The notes: generated by a model from the sequence alone, not told the origin. Positions 17,803-29,524 are shown, counted from the first letter of the stretch. The stretch: DNA of 64,000 nucleotides from an uncultured Kordiimonas sp. (GCA_947503575.1 CANNDZ010000001.1:930001-994000), one strand, 5' to 3'. Translations and numbers: made by a program.

Positions 17803-19164
17803 TTATCGTGATGCTGGCTGGCGCACTTCTGCGACCTGCGCTTGTGGCAGGCTTGACATATTCTTCAACAGCTTGATCGCATAGCGTAGTTGAACATCAA
17901 CCGGGTCTTCATCGGCGTCCGCTTCTGCGACAGGCTCCAGGTCCTCCGGCAATGGTTCATCATATTCGCCTGCGCGGTCCTTGTTCACCTGATCATTTTC
18001 AATATGTCCCTGAAGATCGGCCTCGCGGCGCGCTTTGGCCCGGCGCTGGTTGGGAAACAATACTTCTATGTCCGGCTCCACACCGCGTTCCTGAATGGAT
18101 GTGCCGCTTGGGGTAAAATATCGTGCTGTGGTCAGGCGAACGGCCTGATTGCCGGAACGTCCAAGCCTGATTTCACTTTGTACGGTGCCTTTGCCAAATG
18201 TACGATCGCCCAATATCACGGCGCGACGGTGGTCCTGCAACGCACCGGCAACAATCTCTGACGCCGATGCAGAATAGGCATTTACCAGCACAACAACAGG
18301 CACACCCTCCAGCATGTCGCCGCTTGTGGCATACCAGCGGCTATTATTGTTGCGGATGCGGCCACGGGTGGAGACAATTTCGCCCCGGTCTAGAAAGGCA
18401 TCAGAAATGCGAATCGCCTCGTCCAGCAACCCCCCTGGATTATTGCGTAAATCCAGAATAACGCCGTCCATATTGTCGCCAAGTTCAGCAACCAGTTTCT
18501 CGATGGCGTTTTCCACACCTTCACCAGACTGCATGTTGAAGGTCGTTACGCGGATGTAACCGATGGTTTCATCCTCAACGCGGTGGCGCACTGACCGCAC
18601 CAGAATTTTTTCCCGCGTGATTTCAACGTCAAATGGTGCGGCTGTGTCTTCGCGCACAACCGTGATCGTGATTGACGAATCTACAGGTCCGCGCATTTCC
18701 TTGACGGCCTCGGTCAGCGTTTTACCGACAATCGCCTTGCCATCAATATGTGTTATCAGATCACCGCCCTGGATACCTGCTTTTGCCGCGGGTGTTTCAT
18801 CTATGGGCGACACCACTTTAACAACGCCGTTCTCCATCTGCACTTCTATACCAAGGCCGCCGTATTCGCCTTCCATCTGCACTCTAACTTGTTGATAAAC
18901 ATCAGGGTTCAGATAAGTAGAGTGGGGGTCCAGCGAGCGTAGCATGCCCTGAATCGCGGCTTCGATCAGTTCTTTTTCGTCAACTTCATCTACATAATTG
19001 TCGCGGACAAGTTTTAGAATATTGGTCCAGGTATCAAGCTGATTATATAGCTCGGTTTCTTTCGATTTCGACTCTGCGGCACTGGGTGTAGATATCAAGG
19101 GCATAGACACCATCAGGGCCATCACGGTGCCGGTTATAAAATTCCGCATATCGATACCTTTCAT
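17803..19164 (-). CDS. ctpA: Carboxy-terminal processing protease CtpA (S41 family)
   Basis: Periplasmic tail-specific serine protease. An N-terminal signal peptide (FITGTVMALMVSMPLI, cleavage near PSAAES) is followed by a helical region, a PDZ domain (about residues 90-170, YGGLGIEVQMENGVVKVVSP) and the S41 catalytic domain. SASASEIVAGALQD holds the catalytic serine, and DRTFGKGTVQSEI holds the general-base lysine. The C-terminal 80 residues are charged and low-complexity. ATG 19164 has AGGA at good spacing; ATG 19149, with AAAGG ahead, is a close alternative. It lies directly downstream of envC, suggesting coordinated peptidoglycan remodelling. Confidence 0.94.
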   Translation of the reverse strand: MKGIDMRNFITGTVMALMVSMPLISTPSAAESKSKETELYNQLDTWTNILKLVRDNYVDEVDEKELIEAAIQGMLRSLDPHSTYLNPDVYQQVRVQMEGEYGGLGIEVQMENGVVKVVSPIDETPAAKAGIQGGDLITHIDGKAIVGKTLTEAVKEMRGPVDSSITITVVREDTAAPFDVEITREKILVRSVRHRVEDETIGYIRVTTFNMQSGEGVENAIEKLVAELGDNMDGVILDLRNNPGGLLDEAIRISDAFLDRGEIVSTRGRIRNNNSRWYATSGDMLEGVPVVVLVNAYSASASEIVAGALQDHRRAVILGDRTFGKGTVQSEIRLGRSGNQAVRLTTARYFTPSGTSIQERGVEPDIEVLFPNQRRAKARREADLQGHIENDQVNKDRAGEYDEPLPEDLEPVAEADADEDPVDVQLRYAIKLLKNMSSLPQAQVAEVRQPASR

Positions 19165-19203
19165 ACTCTATATCCTGCGACGCCAAAACCGTTGCTGTCG
19201 CAT

Positions 19204-20424
19204 CTACCGTGCCGCACTTTGGCGTTGTAGCCAAGGCAGCGGATTAATGGGTTGGCCGCCGCGTCTCAGTTCCAGATAGAGACCATCATCACTATCACCA
19301 TTTGGCATGACACCGACAGGTTCCCCCATCAGCACCCACTGGCCCACGCCGCTTTGAAGCGATTCAAAGCCAGCCAACAAACTATGATAACCACCTCCAT
19401 GGTCTATGATCAACAACAGACCGTAATCCCGGAATGGTCCAGCGTAAACGACACTGCCATCATAGGGCGATATCACTTGTGCTCCGCCCCGTGCACGGAT
19501 GCGGATACCTTTGGCGCTTGTGGCACCATCTTTGCTGCCGAATCGCTGCACAATTGGTCCAATAGCCGGGTAGGGCAGTTGGCCTTTCAACTCGCCCAGT
19601 GCCTTGCCCAAGCTGCTGAAGGGTCGCTCTATTTCTTTCGGCCTATCACGCCGTGCAGCCAACGAACGCTGGTTTGCGGCCTGTTGTTCCAATTTCGCGA
19701 TCAAGTCCCGCAACGATTTTGCTTCACCGGCAAATTCACGTAATTCGCGGGCAAGTTCGCGTGCGCGCTCATCTGCCTGACCGGCTTCTGCCCGGCGGCG
19801 GTCCACCAGTGACGAAAGTTTTTCCTGATTTTGCGTTAAGGATTGCAAGTTGTTCTTCAGGCTAAAGCGCTGGTCTGACAAGTCGGTTTGAATGTTTGCC
19901 AAAAGCAGCAAATCCGTTTTGAGCGCAGATGCGCGTTCGTCAATCATCGGCACCAGAGACGCCATCAGGCTGGTTGAGCGTGCTGTTGTCAGCGCGTCAT
20001 CCGGTTTCAAAAGCGCAAGGACGGCAGGGCGTTGTGACAGTCTGCTTATTGCTGCCACCAGCTCAACGATATTGTCATTGTTAGCCAGCAGATCATCGCG
20101 TTTTTGGGTCATCTCTATTTCAAGATCGGCAATTCGGGTTTCCAGCCTGGTTACATTGCCTTCTGCGATTTGAATGGCGCGGGCGCTATCGATCAATTCT
20201 GCGGCCAGTTCATTGGCTTGTGCGCGTGCTCGCGCGCTTTGCAGTTCGAGGATCTCCCGTTGCCGTTGCCCTGCCGCAATTTCGGCTTCAATCGCTTCCA
20301 GTTTTTCCTTGGCGTCATCCCCTGATTGACGGGCTGACGCAGGCACTGTTGTGAACCATACCGCCGCCAGAACCAGCGTGGCCTTTATGCCCAACCAATC
20401 AAGCAGTTTGTTCAATCCTTGCAC
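19204..20424 (-). CDS. envC: Murein hydrolase activator EnvC-like, M23 (LytM) domain
   Basis: A 406-residue periplasmic protein with an N-terminal signal (KATLVLAAVWFTTVPASA). A long coiled coil follows (about residues 35-260, many Glu/Ala/Leu/Arg heptads), then a C-terminal LytM/M23 domain (about 290-400: GIRIRARGGAQVISPYDGSV, VVYAGPFRDYGLLLIIDHGG, YHSLLAGF). The usual catalytic H-x(n)-D and HxH zinc ligands look degenerate at the first site, as in EnvC-type activators that stimulate amidases rather than cut murein themselves. It starts at GTG 20424, overlapping the end of gpmI by 26 bases. A role in daughter-cell separation is inferred from the family. Confidence 0.88.
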   Translation of the reverse strand: MQGLNKLLDWLGIKATLVLAAVWFTTVPASARQSGDDAKEKLEAIEAEIAAGQRQREILELQSARARAQANELAAELIDSARAIQIAEGNVTRLETRIADLEIEMTQKRDDLLANNDNIVELVAAISRLSQRPAVLALLKPDDALTTARSTSLMASLVPMIDERASALKTDLLLLANIQTDLSDQRFSLKNNLQSLTQNQEKLSSLVDRRRAEAGQADERARELARELREFAGEAKSLRDLIAKLEQQAANQRSLAARRDRPKEIERPFSSLGKALGELKGQLPYPAIGPIVQRFGSKDGATSAKGIRIRARGGAQVISPYDGSVVYAGPFRDYGLLLIIDHGGGYHSLLAGFESLQSGVGQWVLMGEPVGVMPNGDSDDGLYLELRRGGQPINPLPWLQRQSAAR

Positions 20425-21973
20425 TAAACTCGATGCCCGTAAGCAAGCTGTGCCCGGTCATTTCGGTGGGCTGCTTGAGCCCCATAATGTTCAGCATCGT
20501 TGGGGCGACATCCGACAGGCTGCCATCCTGCAGGGTAATTTGGTGGTTCACGATGATGACAGGGACATCCAGTGAAGTATGGGCTGTATGCGGTTGGCCC
20601 GTGCTGTGGTCCATCATCATTTCCACATTGCCGTGGTCAGCCGTTACCAGCATCGCTGCGCCCGCTTGGGTGACAGCTTCTTCCAGGCGGGCAAGGCAGG
20701 TATCTATGGTTTCAACAGCCTTGATCGCCGCTGACATAACGCCTGTGTGTCCCACCATATCCGGGTTGGCAAAGTTAACGATGATCGCACCGTATTTGCC
20801 GCTTTTGATCGCCTCTACAAGCTTGTCCGTGACTTCGGGTGCGGACATTTCAGGTTTTAGGTCATAGGTGGCAACGTCCGGGGACGGCACCAATATGCGA
20901 TCTTCGCCTTCAAATACCGGTTCAATGCCGCCATTGAAGAAAAAAGTGACATGCGCGTATTTTTCGGTTTCTGCAATCCGCAGTTGCGGCACACTATTTG
21001 CCGCCAACACTTCACCCAAGCTGTTTTTAATATCCAGCGACGGAAACAGGATGGGATGAAACTCGCTAAGCGCCGTTGAATATTCAACCATGCCAAGTGT
21101 TGCAGCAAAAGTTGGCACCACAGCACGGTCAAACCCATCAAAAGCCGGGTCCAGAAGGGCGGTCAGGATTTCTCGTGCCCGGTCGGCCCGAAAATTTGCC
21201 ATCAGAAGGCCGTCGCTTGCTTTCATGCCGGTGTAATCACCAATGATTGTAGCTTTGGTAAATTCGTCGTTTTCCTGCCGCCCATAAGCCTGGTTAACTG
21301 CATCCGTCGCGCTATCGGCGCGGTTATCTGCGTGTGCGGCGGTGATCGCGCTATAGGCTTGCTCTACGCGGTCCCAACGCTTGTCCCGGTCCATTGCGTA
21401 GTAACGCCCTGTTACGGTCGCAATTTTTGCTAAAGACGGGGCATCAAGGTCAGCCTCAAACTTTTCAACAAATTCAAGCGCTGACTTGGGTGGTGTGTCC
21501 CTACCATCCAGAAAAGCATGGATATGGACGACGATCCCGTTTGCGGACAGGATGTTAGCAAGCGCAGCTATGTGATCCTGGTGGCTGTGCACGCCGCCCG
21601 GCGACAACAGGCCCATAAGATGCGCGGCACCGCCAGATGTTTGTAACTTTGTGATGAAGGTTGCTAGCTCTGGGTTCTTTTCCAAGGTGCCTGTTGCGAT
21701 GGCTTCATCAACGCGGGGCAGGTCCTGCAACACGACCCTGCCGCCGCCCAGGTTCATGTGACCAACTTCCGAGTTGCCCATTTGGCCTTCCGGCAAACCA
21801 ACAGCAAGGCCGCTGGTTTTAAGCCAGGCGCGCGGATATTCTCGCCACATACGGTCATAGGTTGGTGTGCTTGCCTGCTTGATCGCATTATCTGCGATGT
21901 CCTCGCGGTACCCCCACCCATCAAGGATGCACAGCACTACAGGCTTTTTAACCGATGCAGGAATGTTAGTCAT
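20399..21973 (-). CDS. gpmI: 2,3-bisphosphoglycerate-independent phosphoglycerate mutase
   Basis: Interconverts 2- and 3-phosphoglycerate using a phosphoserine intermediate and two Mn ions; glycolysis and gluconeogenesis in the cytoplasm. The 524 residues start with VVLCILDGWGYRE (metal-binding Asp). The catalytic serine lies in PEGQMGNSEVGHMNLG, with HIHAFLDGRDTPP and RYYAMDRDKRWDR in the inserted phosphotransferase domain. NPDMVGHTG and VTADHGNVEMM provide further metal ligands. Length and motifs are complete. It belongs to the minus-strand run between rlmH and envC. Confidence 0.97.
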   Translation of the reverse strand: MTNIPASVKKPVVLCILDGWGYREDIADNAIKQASTPTYDRMWREYPRAWLKTSGLAVGLPEGQMGNSEVGHMNLGGGRVVLQDLPRVDEAIATGTLEKNPELATFITKLQTSGGAAHLMGLLSPGGVHSHQDHIAALANILSANGIVVHIHAFLDGRDTPPKSALEFVEKFEADLDAPSLAKIATVTGRYYAMDRDKRWDRVEQAYSAITAAHADNRADSATDAVNQAYGRQENDEFTKATIIGDYTGMKASDGLLMANFRADRAREILTALLDPAFDGFDRAVVPTFAATLGMVEYSTALSEFHPILFPSLDIKNSLGEVLAANSVPQLRIAETEKYAHVTFFFNGGIEPVFEGEDRILVPSPDVATYDLKPEMSAPEVTDKLVEAIKSGKYGAIIVNFANPDMVGHTGVMSAAIKAVETIDTCLARLEEAVTQAGAAMLVTADHGNVEMMMDHSTGQPHTAHTSLDVPVIIVNHQITLQDGSLSDVAPTMLNIMGLKQPTEMTGHSLLTGIEFSARIEQTA

Positions 21974-22008
21974 GAAAAATAGTCCTAACTGATATGCTGG
22001 ATGCCAGT

Positions 22009-22470
22009 TTAATCCCGATGGTACGGATGCCCAGCATTAATCGACCAGGCGCGGTAAATTTGTTCTGATAAAAGCACCCGCACCAGCATATGAGGCCAGG
22101 TTAGTGCGCCAAATGCCAGCTTCAGATGGGCTTTATCGCGCACGCTGGTATGCAGGCCGTCTGCCCCGCCAATGACAAAGGCGATATCGCTGTATCCAGT
22201 TGATTGCCAGTCTGAAAGCTTTGCTGCAAACGCCCGGGAGTTTAACGCTTTGCCACCTTCGTCCAGCACCACAAGGGCTGCCCCATCCGGCACAGCGGCC
22301 AGCAAGCGGTCTGCTTCGCGCAATTTGCGTTCTTCCGCATTTGCTGACTGCTTTTTAATCTCGATTTCGATGATCGAATGTTTCCACGGCAGGCGCTTTA
22401 GATAGTCACCAACCAGCGTGTGTTCTGGGCCACGCTGCATGCGCCCGATGGCGATGATTGAAATATGCAA
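22009..22470 (-). CDS. rlmH: 23S rRNA pseudouridine1915 N3-methyltransferase RlmH
   Basis: SPOUT-class methyltransferase acting on pseudouridine 1915 of 23S rRNA in assembled 70S ribosomes. The 153-residue protein begins MHISIIAIGRMQRGPEHTLV and contains ALVVLDEGGKALNSRAFAAKL, the knot-forming FVIGGADGLH motif and the C-terminal LTWPHMLVRVLLSEQIYRAW with the family's ending HPYHRD. It follows rsfS, the usual order in bacteria. Confidence 0.96.
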   Translation of the reverse strand: MHISIIAIGRMQRGPEHTLVGDYLKRLPWKHSIIEIEIKKQSANAEERKLREADRLLAAVPDGAALVVLDEGGKALNSRAFAAKLSDWQSTGYSDIAFVIGGADGLHTSVRDKAHLKLAFGALTWPHMLVRVLLSEQIYRAWSINAGHPYHRD

Positions 22471-22550
22471 AGAACCCTCTCCGAAGCTAGTGCCCGGTTA
22501 CAAACCGAATTGGGTTCCCGTCGTCTACTGCAGATACAGCAGCTTTGGCC

Positions 22551-22994
22551 CTAATTCAGGATACGCTCGTCGGCGGTTTGTCCGGTATCAGCGGTTTCCT
22601 TGCCATGGTCAGCGTTTTCATCAATGTCGGTTGCCCACATTTTATCCAGATTATAGAAGCTTCTAACTTCTGGACGGAAAATATGAACAATCACGTCACC
22701 TGCGTCGATCAGCACCCAATCAGCCTGCTCAAGGCCCTGAACCACGATGTCTTTATGGCCCTTTTGTTTCAGGCCCTTGACGACATAGTCAGTCAGTGCC
22801 GCAACTTGCCGCTGTGACCTTCCGCTCGCGATAACCATAAAGTCTGCGATGCCGGTTTTGCCTGCTAAATCAATGGGAGTGATGTCTTCCGCCTTGTTAT
22901 CATCAAGCGATGAGATGACGGATTTCAAGAGATCCTCGGCGCTCATTGCCGGGACAGGATCAGTGACGCTATGCGTCTCCGATGATGCGTGCAA
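22551..22994 (-). CDS. rsfS: Ribosomal silencing factor RsfS
   Basis: RsfS/YbeB/Iojap protein that binds ribosomal protein L14 and blocks subunit joining in starvation. Key features are IDLAGKTGIADFMVIASGRS, VAALTDYVVKGLKQKGHKDI, and the conserved DWVLIDAGDVIVHIFRPEVR followed by FYNLDKMW. With the TTG start at 22994 it has 147 residues. That start has AAAGGA seven bases ahead, whereas the internal ATG at 22946 lacks a ribosome-binding site, so the rare TTG is preferred. The last 20 residues are acidic and variable. It lies 18 bases after nadD. Confidence 0.94.
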   Translation of the reverse strand: MHASSETHSVTDPVPAMSAEDLLKSVISSLDDNKAEDITPIDLAGKTGIADFMVIASGRSQRQVAALTDYVVKGLKQKGHKDIVVQGLEQADWVLIDAGDVIVHIFRPEVRSFYNLDKMWATDIDENADHGKETADTGQTADERILN

Positions 22995-23012
22995 GTAGAT
23001 GTCCTTTCTTGT

Positions 23013-23642
23013 CTACCGCCACCATTCATTGCCTTTATGGCGGCGGATACTTGTGGCTGAACCACTGTGTCGTGGTATTGATACAAAGGTCCAAGCCGGT
23101 GCTTTGGCGTTTGAAAAATTGCTATAATGCCGCCGGTATTGGCCGAACTGACAAGCAAATTTTCCGTGTAAGCCAGAAACAGAATACCCCGGACGATCAA
23201 AAATCGCAATGGGTAGCGTGCGGGCGATGAACTGCCACTCTTGCCACTGATGAAAGGAGGCTAAATTGTCAGCCCCCATAATCCAGACAAACTCGGTTTG
23301 TGGCATCCTTCGTGTCAGGGTGCGGATTGTATCTGCGCTGTAACGCGTACCCAGCTTTTTTTCGATGTCTGTGACGACCATTTTTGGCCTGTTGCCGACC
23401 AGCGCCCGCAGGCTTTTCTTACGGCGCTTGCGTTTCGCCATGTCATACTTTTGCTTTAGCGGGTTACCTGGGCTAACCATCAGCCATATGGCATCCAGAT
23501 CCAACCGCTTTAGCGCCTCAGAGGCGACATGTATGTGGCCTTCGTGCGCGGGGTTAAAGCTACCACCATAGAGGCCCACGCGCCGACCCCGCCAGCGGTT
23601 GGCGTGCCGGATCAGGGAAAAAGGTTTGAGGGGCTTGGCCAT
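23013..23642 (-). CDS. nadD: Nicotinate-nucleotide adenylyltransferase NadD
   Basis: Adenylates nicotinate mononucleotide in NAD synthesis. The 209 residues contain the nucleotidyltransferase signature GLYGGSFNPAHEGHIHVA (about residues 23-40, with the HxGH motif), the family motif IWLMVSPGNPLKQK, and FVWIMGADNLASFHQW. The C-terminal ISSTxIR-type stretch appears as SGSATSIRRHKG. It sits between proA and rsfS, a standard alphaproteobacterial order. Confidence 0.96.
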   Translation of the reverse strand: MAKPLKPFSLIRHANRWRGRRVGLYGGSFNPAHEGHIHVASEALKRLDLDAIWLMVSPGNPLKQKYDMAKRKRRKKSLRALVGNRPKMVVTDIEKKLGTRYSADTIRTLTRRMPQTEFVWIMGADNLASFHQWQEWQFIARTLPIAIFDRPGYSVSGLHGKFACQFGQYRRHYSNFSNAKAPAWTFVSIPRHSGSATSIRRHKGNEWWR

Positions 23643-23661
23643 CGGGTCAGTTAGGCTATCT

Positions 23662-24927
23662 TCAGGGCCGGGTCTGGCCGCTGCCGCGCACCTGATATTT
23701 GAAGCTTGTCAATTGCTCTAACCCTACTGGGCCACGTGCATGGATGCGACCGGTCGCAATACCAATTTCGGCCCCCATGCCAAATTCGCCGCCATCGGCA
23801 AACTGTGTTGAGGCATTATGCATTACGATAGCGCTGTCTACCTTGGTTAAGAAGGTCTGCGCAGCACCTGCATCTTCGGTGACAATACTTTCGGTGTGGC
23901 CTGACGAGAAGGCGGCGATATGTGCCAGCGCATCGTCAATATCATCGACAATTTTCACGGACAGGATCGCATCCAGATATTCGGTGCTCCAGTCCTCTTC
24001 GCTTGCAGGTGTCACGCGGCTGTCCATCGCCCTGACGGCAGTAACGCCGCGCACAGCGCACCCCTGTGCAATCAGGCTTTCAATAATTGATGGCAGGCTG
24101 CCCGCGGCTGCCCTGTCTACCAACAGTGTTTCGGCAGCGCCGCAAATGCCAGTGCGCCGCATCTTGGCGTTGAGCACAATATCATGGGCTTTTTGCGGGT
24201 CTGCTGCCTCGTGAATATAGACATGACAGATGCCTTCAAGATGGGCAAAAACAGGCACACGACTCTCGGTCTGCACGCGTTCCACCAAAGACCGCCCCCC
24301 TCTGGGCACGATAATATCGATCACACCAGACATGGTTAGCATCTTGCCAACAGCGGCACGGTCCCGCGTCGGCACGAGTTGGATCGCGTCTTCAGGCAGG
24401 CCCGCTTTTTTAAGGCCCTCGACAAGACAGTCATGGATCGCAGTGCTGGAATGGAAGCTTTCGCTGCCGCCACGCAGAATGACGGCATTGCCTGCTTTCA
24501 GACACAGGGCGCCCGCATCTGCGGTCACATTGGGGCGGCTTTCATAAATCACCCCGATCACGCCAAGTGGTACCCGCACGCGTGCGATATCCAGGCCGTT
24601 CGGACGTGTCCAGCGCGCCATTTCATCCCCGACCGGGTCGGGTAAGGCGGCGATATCCTCCAGGCTTTTTGCGATTGCTTCAATGCGCTGATCATCTAGC
24701 AGCAAACGGTCGATCATGGCCGCTGACAAGCCTTTTTCTGTGCCATACGCTATATCTTTGCTGTTGGCTTGCAGGATTGTCTGGCAATTATCCCTTAAAG
24801 CAGCAGCAGCTGATAAAAGTGCGTTGTTTTTCATGTCCGTTGTTGCCAAAGCAAGACGGCTGGCAGCGCTCCGGGCACTTGCGCCCAGTTCATCCATCAT
24901 TCCGTCTATTGTATGGCTATCGAACAT
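23662..24927 (-). CDS. proA: Gamma-glutamyl phosphate reductase ProA
   Basis: NADPH-dependent second step of proline synthesis from glutamate. The 421-residue aldehyde dehydrogenase-fold protein shows [35 protein letters not shown] and [16 protein letters not shown]. The catalytic cysteine lies in [16 protein letters not shown], and [19 protein letters not shown] is near the C-terminus. Nineteen bases separate it from proB upstream, whose product gives its substrate. Confidence 0.97.
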   Translation of the reverse strand: MFDSHTIDGMMDELGASARSAASRLALATTDMKNNALLSAAAALRDNCQTILQANSKDIAYGTEKGLSAAMIDRLLLDDQRIEAIAKSLEDIAALPDPVGDEMARWTRPNGLDIARVRVPLGVIGVIYESRPNVTADAGALCLKAGNAVILRGGSESFHSSTAIHDCLVEGLKKAGLPEDAIQLVPTRDRAAVGKMLTMSGVIDIIVPRGGRSLVERVQTESRVPVFAHLEGICHVYIHEAADPQKAHDIVLNAKMRRTGICGAAETLLVDRAAAGSLPSIIESLIAQGCAVRGVTAVRAMDSRVTPASEEDWSTEYLDAILSVKIVDDIDDALAHIAAFSSGHTESIVTEDAGAAQTFLTKVDSAIVMHNASTQFADGGEFGMGAEIGIATGRIHARGPVGLEQLTSFKYQVRGSGQTRP

Positions 24928-24946
24928 TGTTTTCTTTCATATGGCG

Positions 24947-26074
24947 TTAAATCAGCACCAAATCATCTCTGTGGATCAGGTTGGCGCGTCCGGTGTAGCC
25001 CAGTATCTGCATCAGATCGGCTGATTTCACTCCCGCAATGCGATCCGCATCCAGTGCATCATAGGCTACAAGGCCTTGTGCCACCAATTTACCATCTGGG
25101 CCCATGCAGGCCACCATATCCCCCCGGCTAAAGTTGCCATCAACAGATGTCACGCCTGCGGGCAACAAACTGGCACCTTTTTTCAAGGCTTCGACCGCGC
25201 CTGAGTCAATATGGATAAACCCTTTTGGGGCCATCATCCCCATAATCCATTGCTTGCGCAGCGTCAGGGGGTCTGAAGCTGCTGTAAACAGTGTTCCACG
25301 CTCACCAGCCCGCAACCGTGTAATTGGGGCAAGGTCACGCCCATCCATGATCACCATGGAACAACCACCCGCAAGGGCAATTTTTGCAGCCAGCAGCTTG
25401 GTGATCATGCCGCCAGTGCCAACTGTTACCTCGGCAGGGGGGCCTGCCATTGCTTCGATCGTGGGTGTAATTTCGGTTATGTGACCAATGAACTCTGCAT
25501 CCTCGTTACGCCTTGGATCAGCAGAGTACAGGCCGTCAATGTCGCTCAACAGCAACAGCAGGTCAGCGCGCATCATCTGGGCGACCCGGGCGGCAAGGCG
25601 GTCATTGTCACCAAACCGGATTTCGCTGGTGGCAACACTGTCGTTTTCGTTGATAACCGGCACGATGCCTTTTTCAATAAGGGTATCAACAGTGTTGCGA
25701 GCGTTCAGATATCGCGGCCGATCTTCCAGGTCATCAATCGACAGCAGTATCTGCGCGATCACTATATCGTTTTTGGCAAACTCTGTTTGGTAAGCCTGGG
25801 CCAGTTTTATCTGGCCAATGGCCGCAGCGGCCTGCGCATCTTCAAGCCGGTTGCTCCGTTGCTTTAGACCCAGCCCACTCAGCCCGAGCGCTACCGCGCC
25901 AGACGATACCAAAATGACCTGTTTGCCCTCGCTTTTCAGCATAGCAATGTCGTTCGCCAGTGCTGCCAGCCAATCGCTCCGCAGGGCTCCATCTTTCGCC
26001 AAAGTCGCGGAGCCAATTTTGATCACGATACGGTCAGCGTCATTAAGCCGTGCTGTCAGCAATGTGTAGGTCAT
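24947..26074 (-). CDS. proB: Glutamate 5-kinase ProB with PUA domain
   Basis: Phosphorylates glutamate to gamma-glutamyl phosphate. From ATG 26074 the protein has 375 residues. An amino-acid kinase domain (about 1-265) shows IVIKIGSATLAKDG, VILVSSGAVALGLSGLGL, ENDSVATSEIRFGDND and VGTGGMITKLLAAKIALAGG; a C-terminal PUA domain follows (about 285-370). The start was chosen because GGAAGAG precedes it at normal spacing and earlier codons lie in the obgE end. ProB-ProA-NadD is a continuous block. Feedback inhibition by proline is expected from the family. Confidence 0.97.
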   Translation of the reverse strand: MTYTLLTARLNDADRIVIKIGSATLAKDGALRSDWLAALANDIAMLKSEGKQVILVSSGAVALGLSGLGLKQRSNRLEDAQAAAAIGQIKLAQAYQTEFAKNDIVIAQILLSIDDLEDRPRYLNARNTVDTLIEKGIVPVINENDSVATSEIRFGDNDRLAARVAQMMRADLLLLLSDIDGLYSADPRRNEDAEFIGHITEITPTIEAMAGPPAEVTVGTGGMITKLLAAKIALAGGCSMVIMDGRDLAPITRLRAGERGTLFTAASDPLTLRKQWIMGMMAPKGFIHIDSGAVEALKKGASLLPAGVTSVDGNFSRGDMVACMGPDGKLVAQGLVAYDALDADRIAGVKSADLMQILGYTGRANLIHRDDLVLI

Positions 26075-26090
26075 CTGAAAACTCTTCCGA

Positions 26091-27188
<1,098 letters not shown>

Positions 27189-27293
27189 TCAAAGCGCGCA
27201 GTCGCTGTGGTCTCCAAGAAAATGGCAGTCTGCCGTTAGAAGGTGAGCCTTCCAGGCAACAAAAGCCAAAGTAAATGGTGACTCTAAGACAGC

Positions 27294-27326
27294 AAAAAAA
27301 GAATGCCGCGTGTGGCGGCATTCTGA
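27294..27326 (-). terminator. Rho-independent terminator of the chemoreceptor gene
   Basis: On the minus strand, AGAATGCCGCC and GCGGCATTCT form a stem of about ten pairs around a four-base loop, directly followed by seven Ts (the A-run at 27294-27300 on the plus strand). It lies about 30 bases after the chemoreceptor stop codon and so insulates obgE from it. Confidence 0.88.
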
Positions 27327-27358
27327 TCGTTTACTGTAAAGCACCGGTTTCGCGGCCG

Positions 27359-29524
27359 TCAGGCTGCTTCATCGTGTTGAACACGGCTGATGTTTTGCAC
27401 AAAAGAAGAGAATTGCTGTTTCAGCGCTGTTGTGTTGGAAGACAGCGAGTCCGATGAATCCGCCACACTCTGCGACGACTCTTTGGTGCGTTCTGCAACA
27501 GAATTGACCACCTGCAGCCGCTTCGTCACGTCGCTGGTACTGATTTGTGCTTCCTGAGCGTTTCGCGCAATCTCTGCCGTTGCTGCTGATTGTTCTTCAA
27601 TGGCAGCAGCAATTGCCGCCGATGATTCCGCCGTTTGCGCCACAATGCTTTTAATCTCATCAACAGCTTCTGCAATATCACCTGATACCGTTTGGATACC
27701 GCCAACTTGTGCCGAGATAGCGTCGGTTGCTTTTGCTGTTTGCTCCGCCAGGTCTTTTACCTCCTGTGCCACGACCGCAAAACCCTTACCGGCTTCGCCA
27801 GCGCGGGCCGCTTCGATGGTGGCGTTGAGTGCCAACAGGTTGGTTTGCGCCGCGATATCGCTGATAAGGTCAACAATTTCGCCCACCGTTTCTGATGTCT
27901 TTTTAAGATCCTTCGCAACCGCGACTGCATTGGACGCTTTTTCGTCTGCTGTTAAGGTAATGTGGGAAGAATGTTCCATCTGTCGCTGGATTTCTGTGAT
28001 GGATGCGGCCAGTTCTTCGCTTGCTGCTGCAACAGTCTGTACATTGGCATCTGTTTGAGTAGAGGCTCTAACCGCTTCATCGCTCTGCTCTTTATTATCC
28101 TCAGCTTGTTTTGCCATTGCGCGGGAGGTGTTATCCAATTCTCCAGCAGCAAGGGTCAGGGCTTTTACAAGGAATTTGACTTCTTCTTCAAATGCCGCGG
28201 TTATTTTTTCTGATTCTTCAATGCGTTTCTGCTGTGCTGCCGCAGCTGCACGGTCTTTTTCGCGTTCAAGTTTTTGCTGTTCGGCTTCTCGTTCTCGATG
28301 TGCCTCCTCTTCCTGCAATCGTATTTTTTCGGCTGCTTTTGCTTCTTTTTCCAACCGCAGACGCTCCAGACTATTGGCCTTTAGCTGCGCAATAGAGTTA
28401 GCCAGCGTTCCAATTGCACTGCCATAGTCAACAAAAGGAACCTCAACACTGAGATCGCCTTCGCCGATAGCCGTCATTTTTTTCTCCAGAACACCCATTG
28501 GGTTCGCGATACTGCGATAGACAGTCAGAGAGAATGCAACGACAATAACAAGCCCAACAGCGACGATAGCCAGCACAGTCATCAGATAATCGCTTGATTG
28601 CTTTTCCAATTGAGTGCTGGCAGCGAGGATACGGTCATTGGCAAAGCCCACACCCTCGTTCATCAGGTTGATACGAGCGGTTGTTTCATCAAACCAACGT
28701 TGCCCTGTGTAGGTATCGGTGCCGACTTGCCCGTTGGTTTGCACAACATAGTTGCGCATCTGCTCGACAGATCGCACAGAGGGGCCAACAACGGTGTCCG
28801 CATAAAACTGTTGTACAGGACGTGAGGCGAAATCGTTGAATTTGTTCAGATTGCTGTTTTCTTGCGCGTTCAACTCATAAAAGGTTTTTAATTGTTCAGG
28901 TGTGAACACGCCCTTGTTGTACCCAAGATTGCCAATCGACCGTTGCAGGCCAGCAAAGTTCTTGGCGACTTGCAGGCTAATGAAAGCGGAAAGCTCTCGC
29001 GTGATATCTGCGTCTGTTGTGGCAAGAGCTATACCTTTTTGCGCGAAAAACAGTGTTTCTATTGTATCGGAGTAGTATTTGAGCGTGTCATTGGTACTGA
29101 TTTCCAGGCTGCTAACCTGTTGTCGTTTAGCATCAAGGGTACCTAGCATTGCGTTTGCCTGCGCTAGTCTATCAGCTAGCTGAGCATCATAATTATCAAA
29201 AGGGAAGCTCGCGTGTGCAGTCAGATATGTCAACACGGCGTCGTCGACAACAGCGCGCTGGTCGGCAAGTGCAATTTTCTCTGCGGTTCTGCCCTGTGTA
29301 CCAATGTAAGCGGTTGACCGGCCACGCTCTTTTTGCAGTTCATGGATAAGCGTGCTCATGCTTGGAGCAAATTGCACGACCCTACTGATATTTGTTGCTT
29401 CTTTCGAGGCGTTGTAAGCTTGCAGGCTCAATGCCGTTGTCAATCCGACAATGAACAGCAAAGGCACGATGATCTGAGACAGAATTCGTGTGCCAATACC
29501 GAAACGGTTTAATAATTTTTCCAT
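27359..29524 (-). CDS. Methyl-accepting chemotaxis protein with NIT sensor domain
   Basis: A 721-residue transmembrane chemoreceptor. TM1 is at about residues 15-35. The periplasmic sensor (about 36-315) resembles the nitrate/nitrite sensing NIT domain: [17 protein letters not shown] is the NIT signature helix. TM2 (about 318-340, [15 protein letters not shown]) is followed by HAMP, a highly charged coiled coil (about 395-440) and the signalling domain with the conserved hairpin tip [20 protein letters not shown]. There is no CheR-binding pentapeptide at the C-terminus. GGGAG precedes the ATG. It lies between rpmA and obgE with its own terminator. Ligand specificity is inferred from the NIT resemblance. 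Confidence 0.88.
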   Translation of the reverse strand: MEKLLNRFGIGTRILSQIIVPLLFIVGLTTALSLQAYNASKEATNISRVVQFAPSMSTLIHELQKERGRSTAYIGTQGRTAEKIALADQRAVVDDAVLTYLTAHASFPFDNYDAQLADRLAQANAMLGTLDAKRQQVSSLEISTNDTLKYYSDTIETLFFAQKGIALATTDADITRELSAFISLQVAKNFAGLQRSIGNLGYNKGVFTPEQLKTFYELNAQENSNLNKFNDFASRPVQQFYADTVVGPSVRSVEQMRNYVVQTNGQVGTDTYTGQRWFDETTARINLMNEGVGFANDRILAASTQLEKQSSDYLMTVLAIVAVGLVIVVAFSLTVYRSIANPMGVLEKKMTAIGEGDLSVEVPFVDYGSAIGTLANSIAQLKANSLERLRLEKEAKAAEKIRLQEEEAHREREAEQQKLEREKDRAAAAAQQKRIEESEKITAAFEEEVKFLVKALTLAAGELDNTSRAMAKQAEDNKEQSDEAVRASTQTDANVQTVAAASEELAASITEIQRQMEHSSHITLTADEKASNAVAVAKDLKKTSETVGEIVDLISDIAAQTNLLALNATIEAARAGEAGKGFAVVAQEVKDLAEQTAKATDAISAQVGGIQTVSGDIAEAVDEIKSIVAQTAESSAAIAAAIEEQSAATAEIARNAQEAQISTSDVTKRLQVVNSVAERTKESSQSVADSSDSLSSNTTALKQQFSSFVQNISRVQHDEAA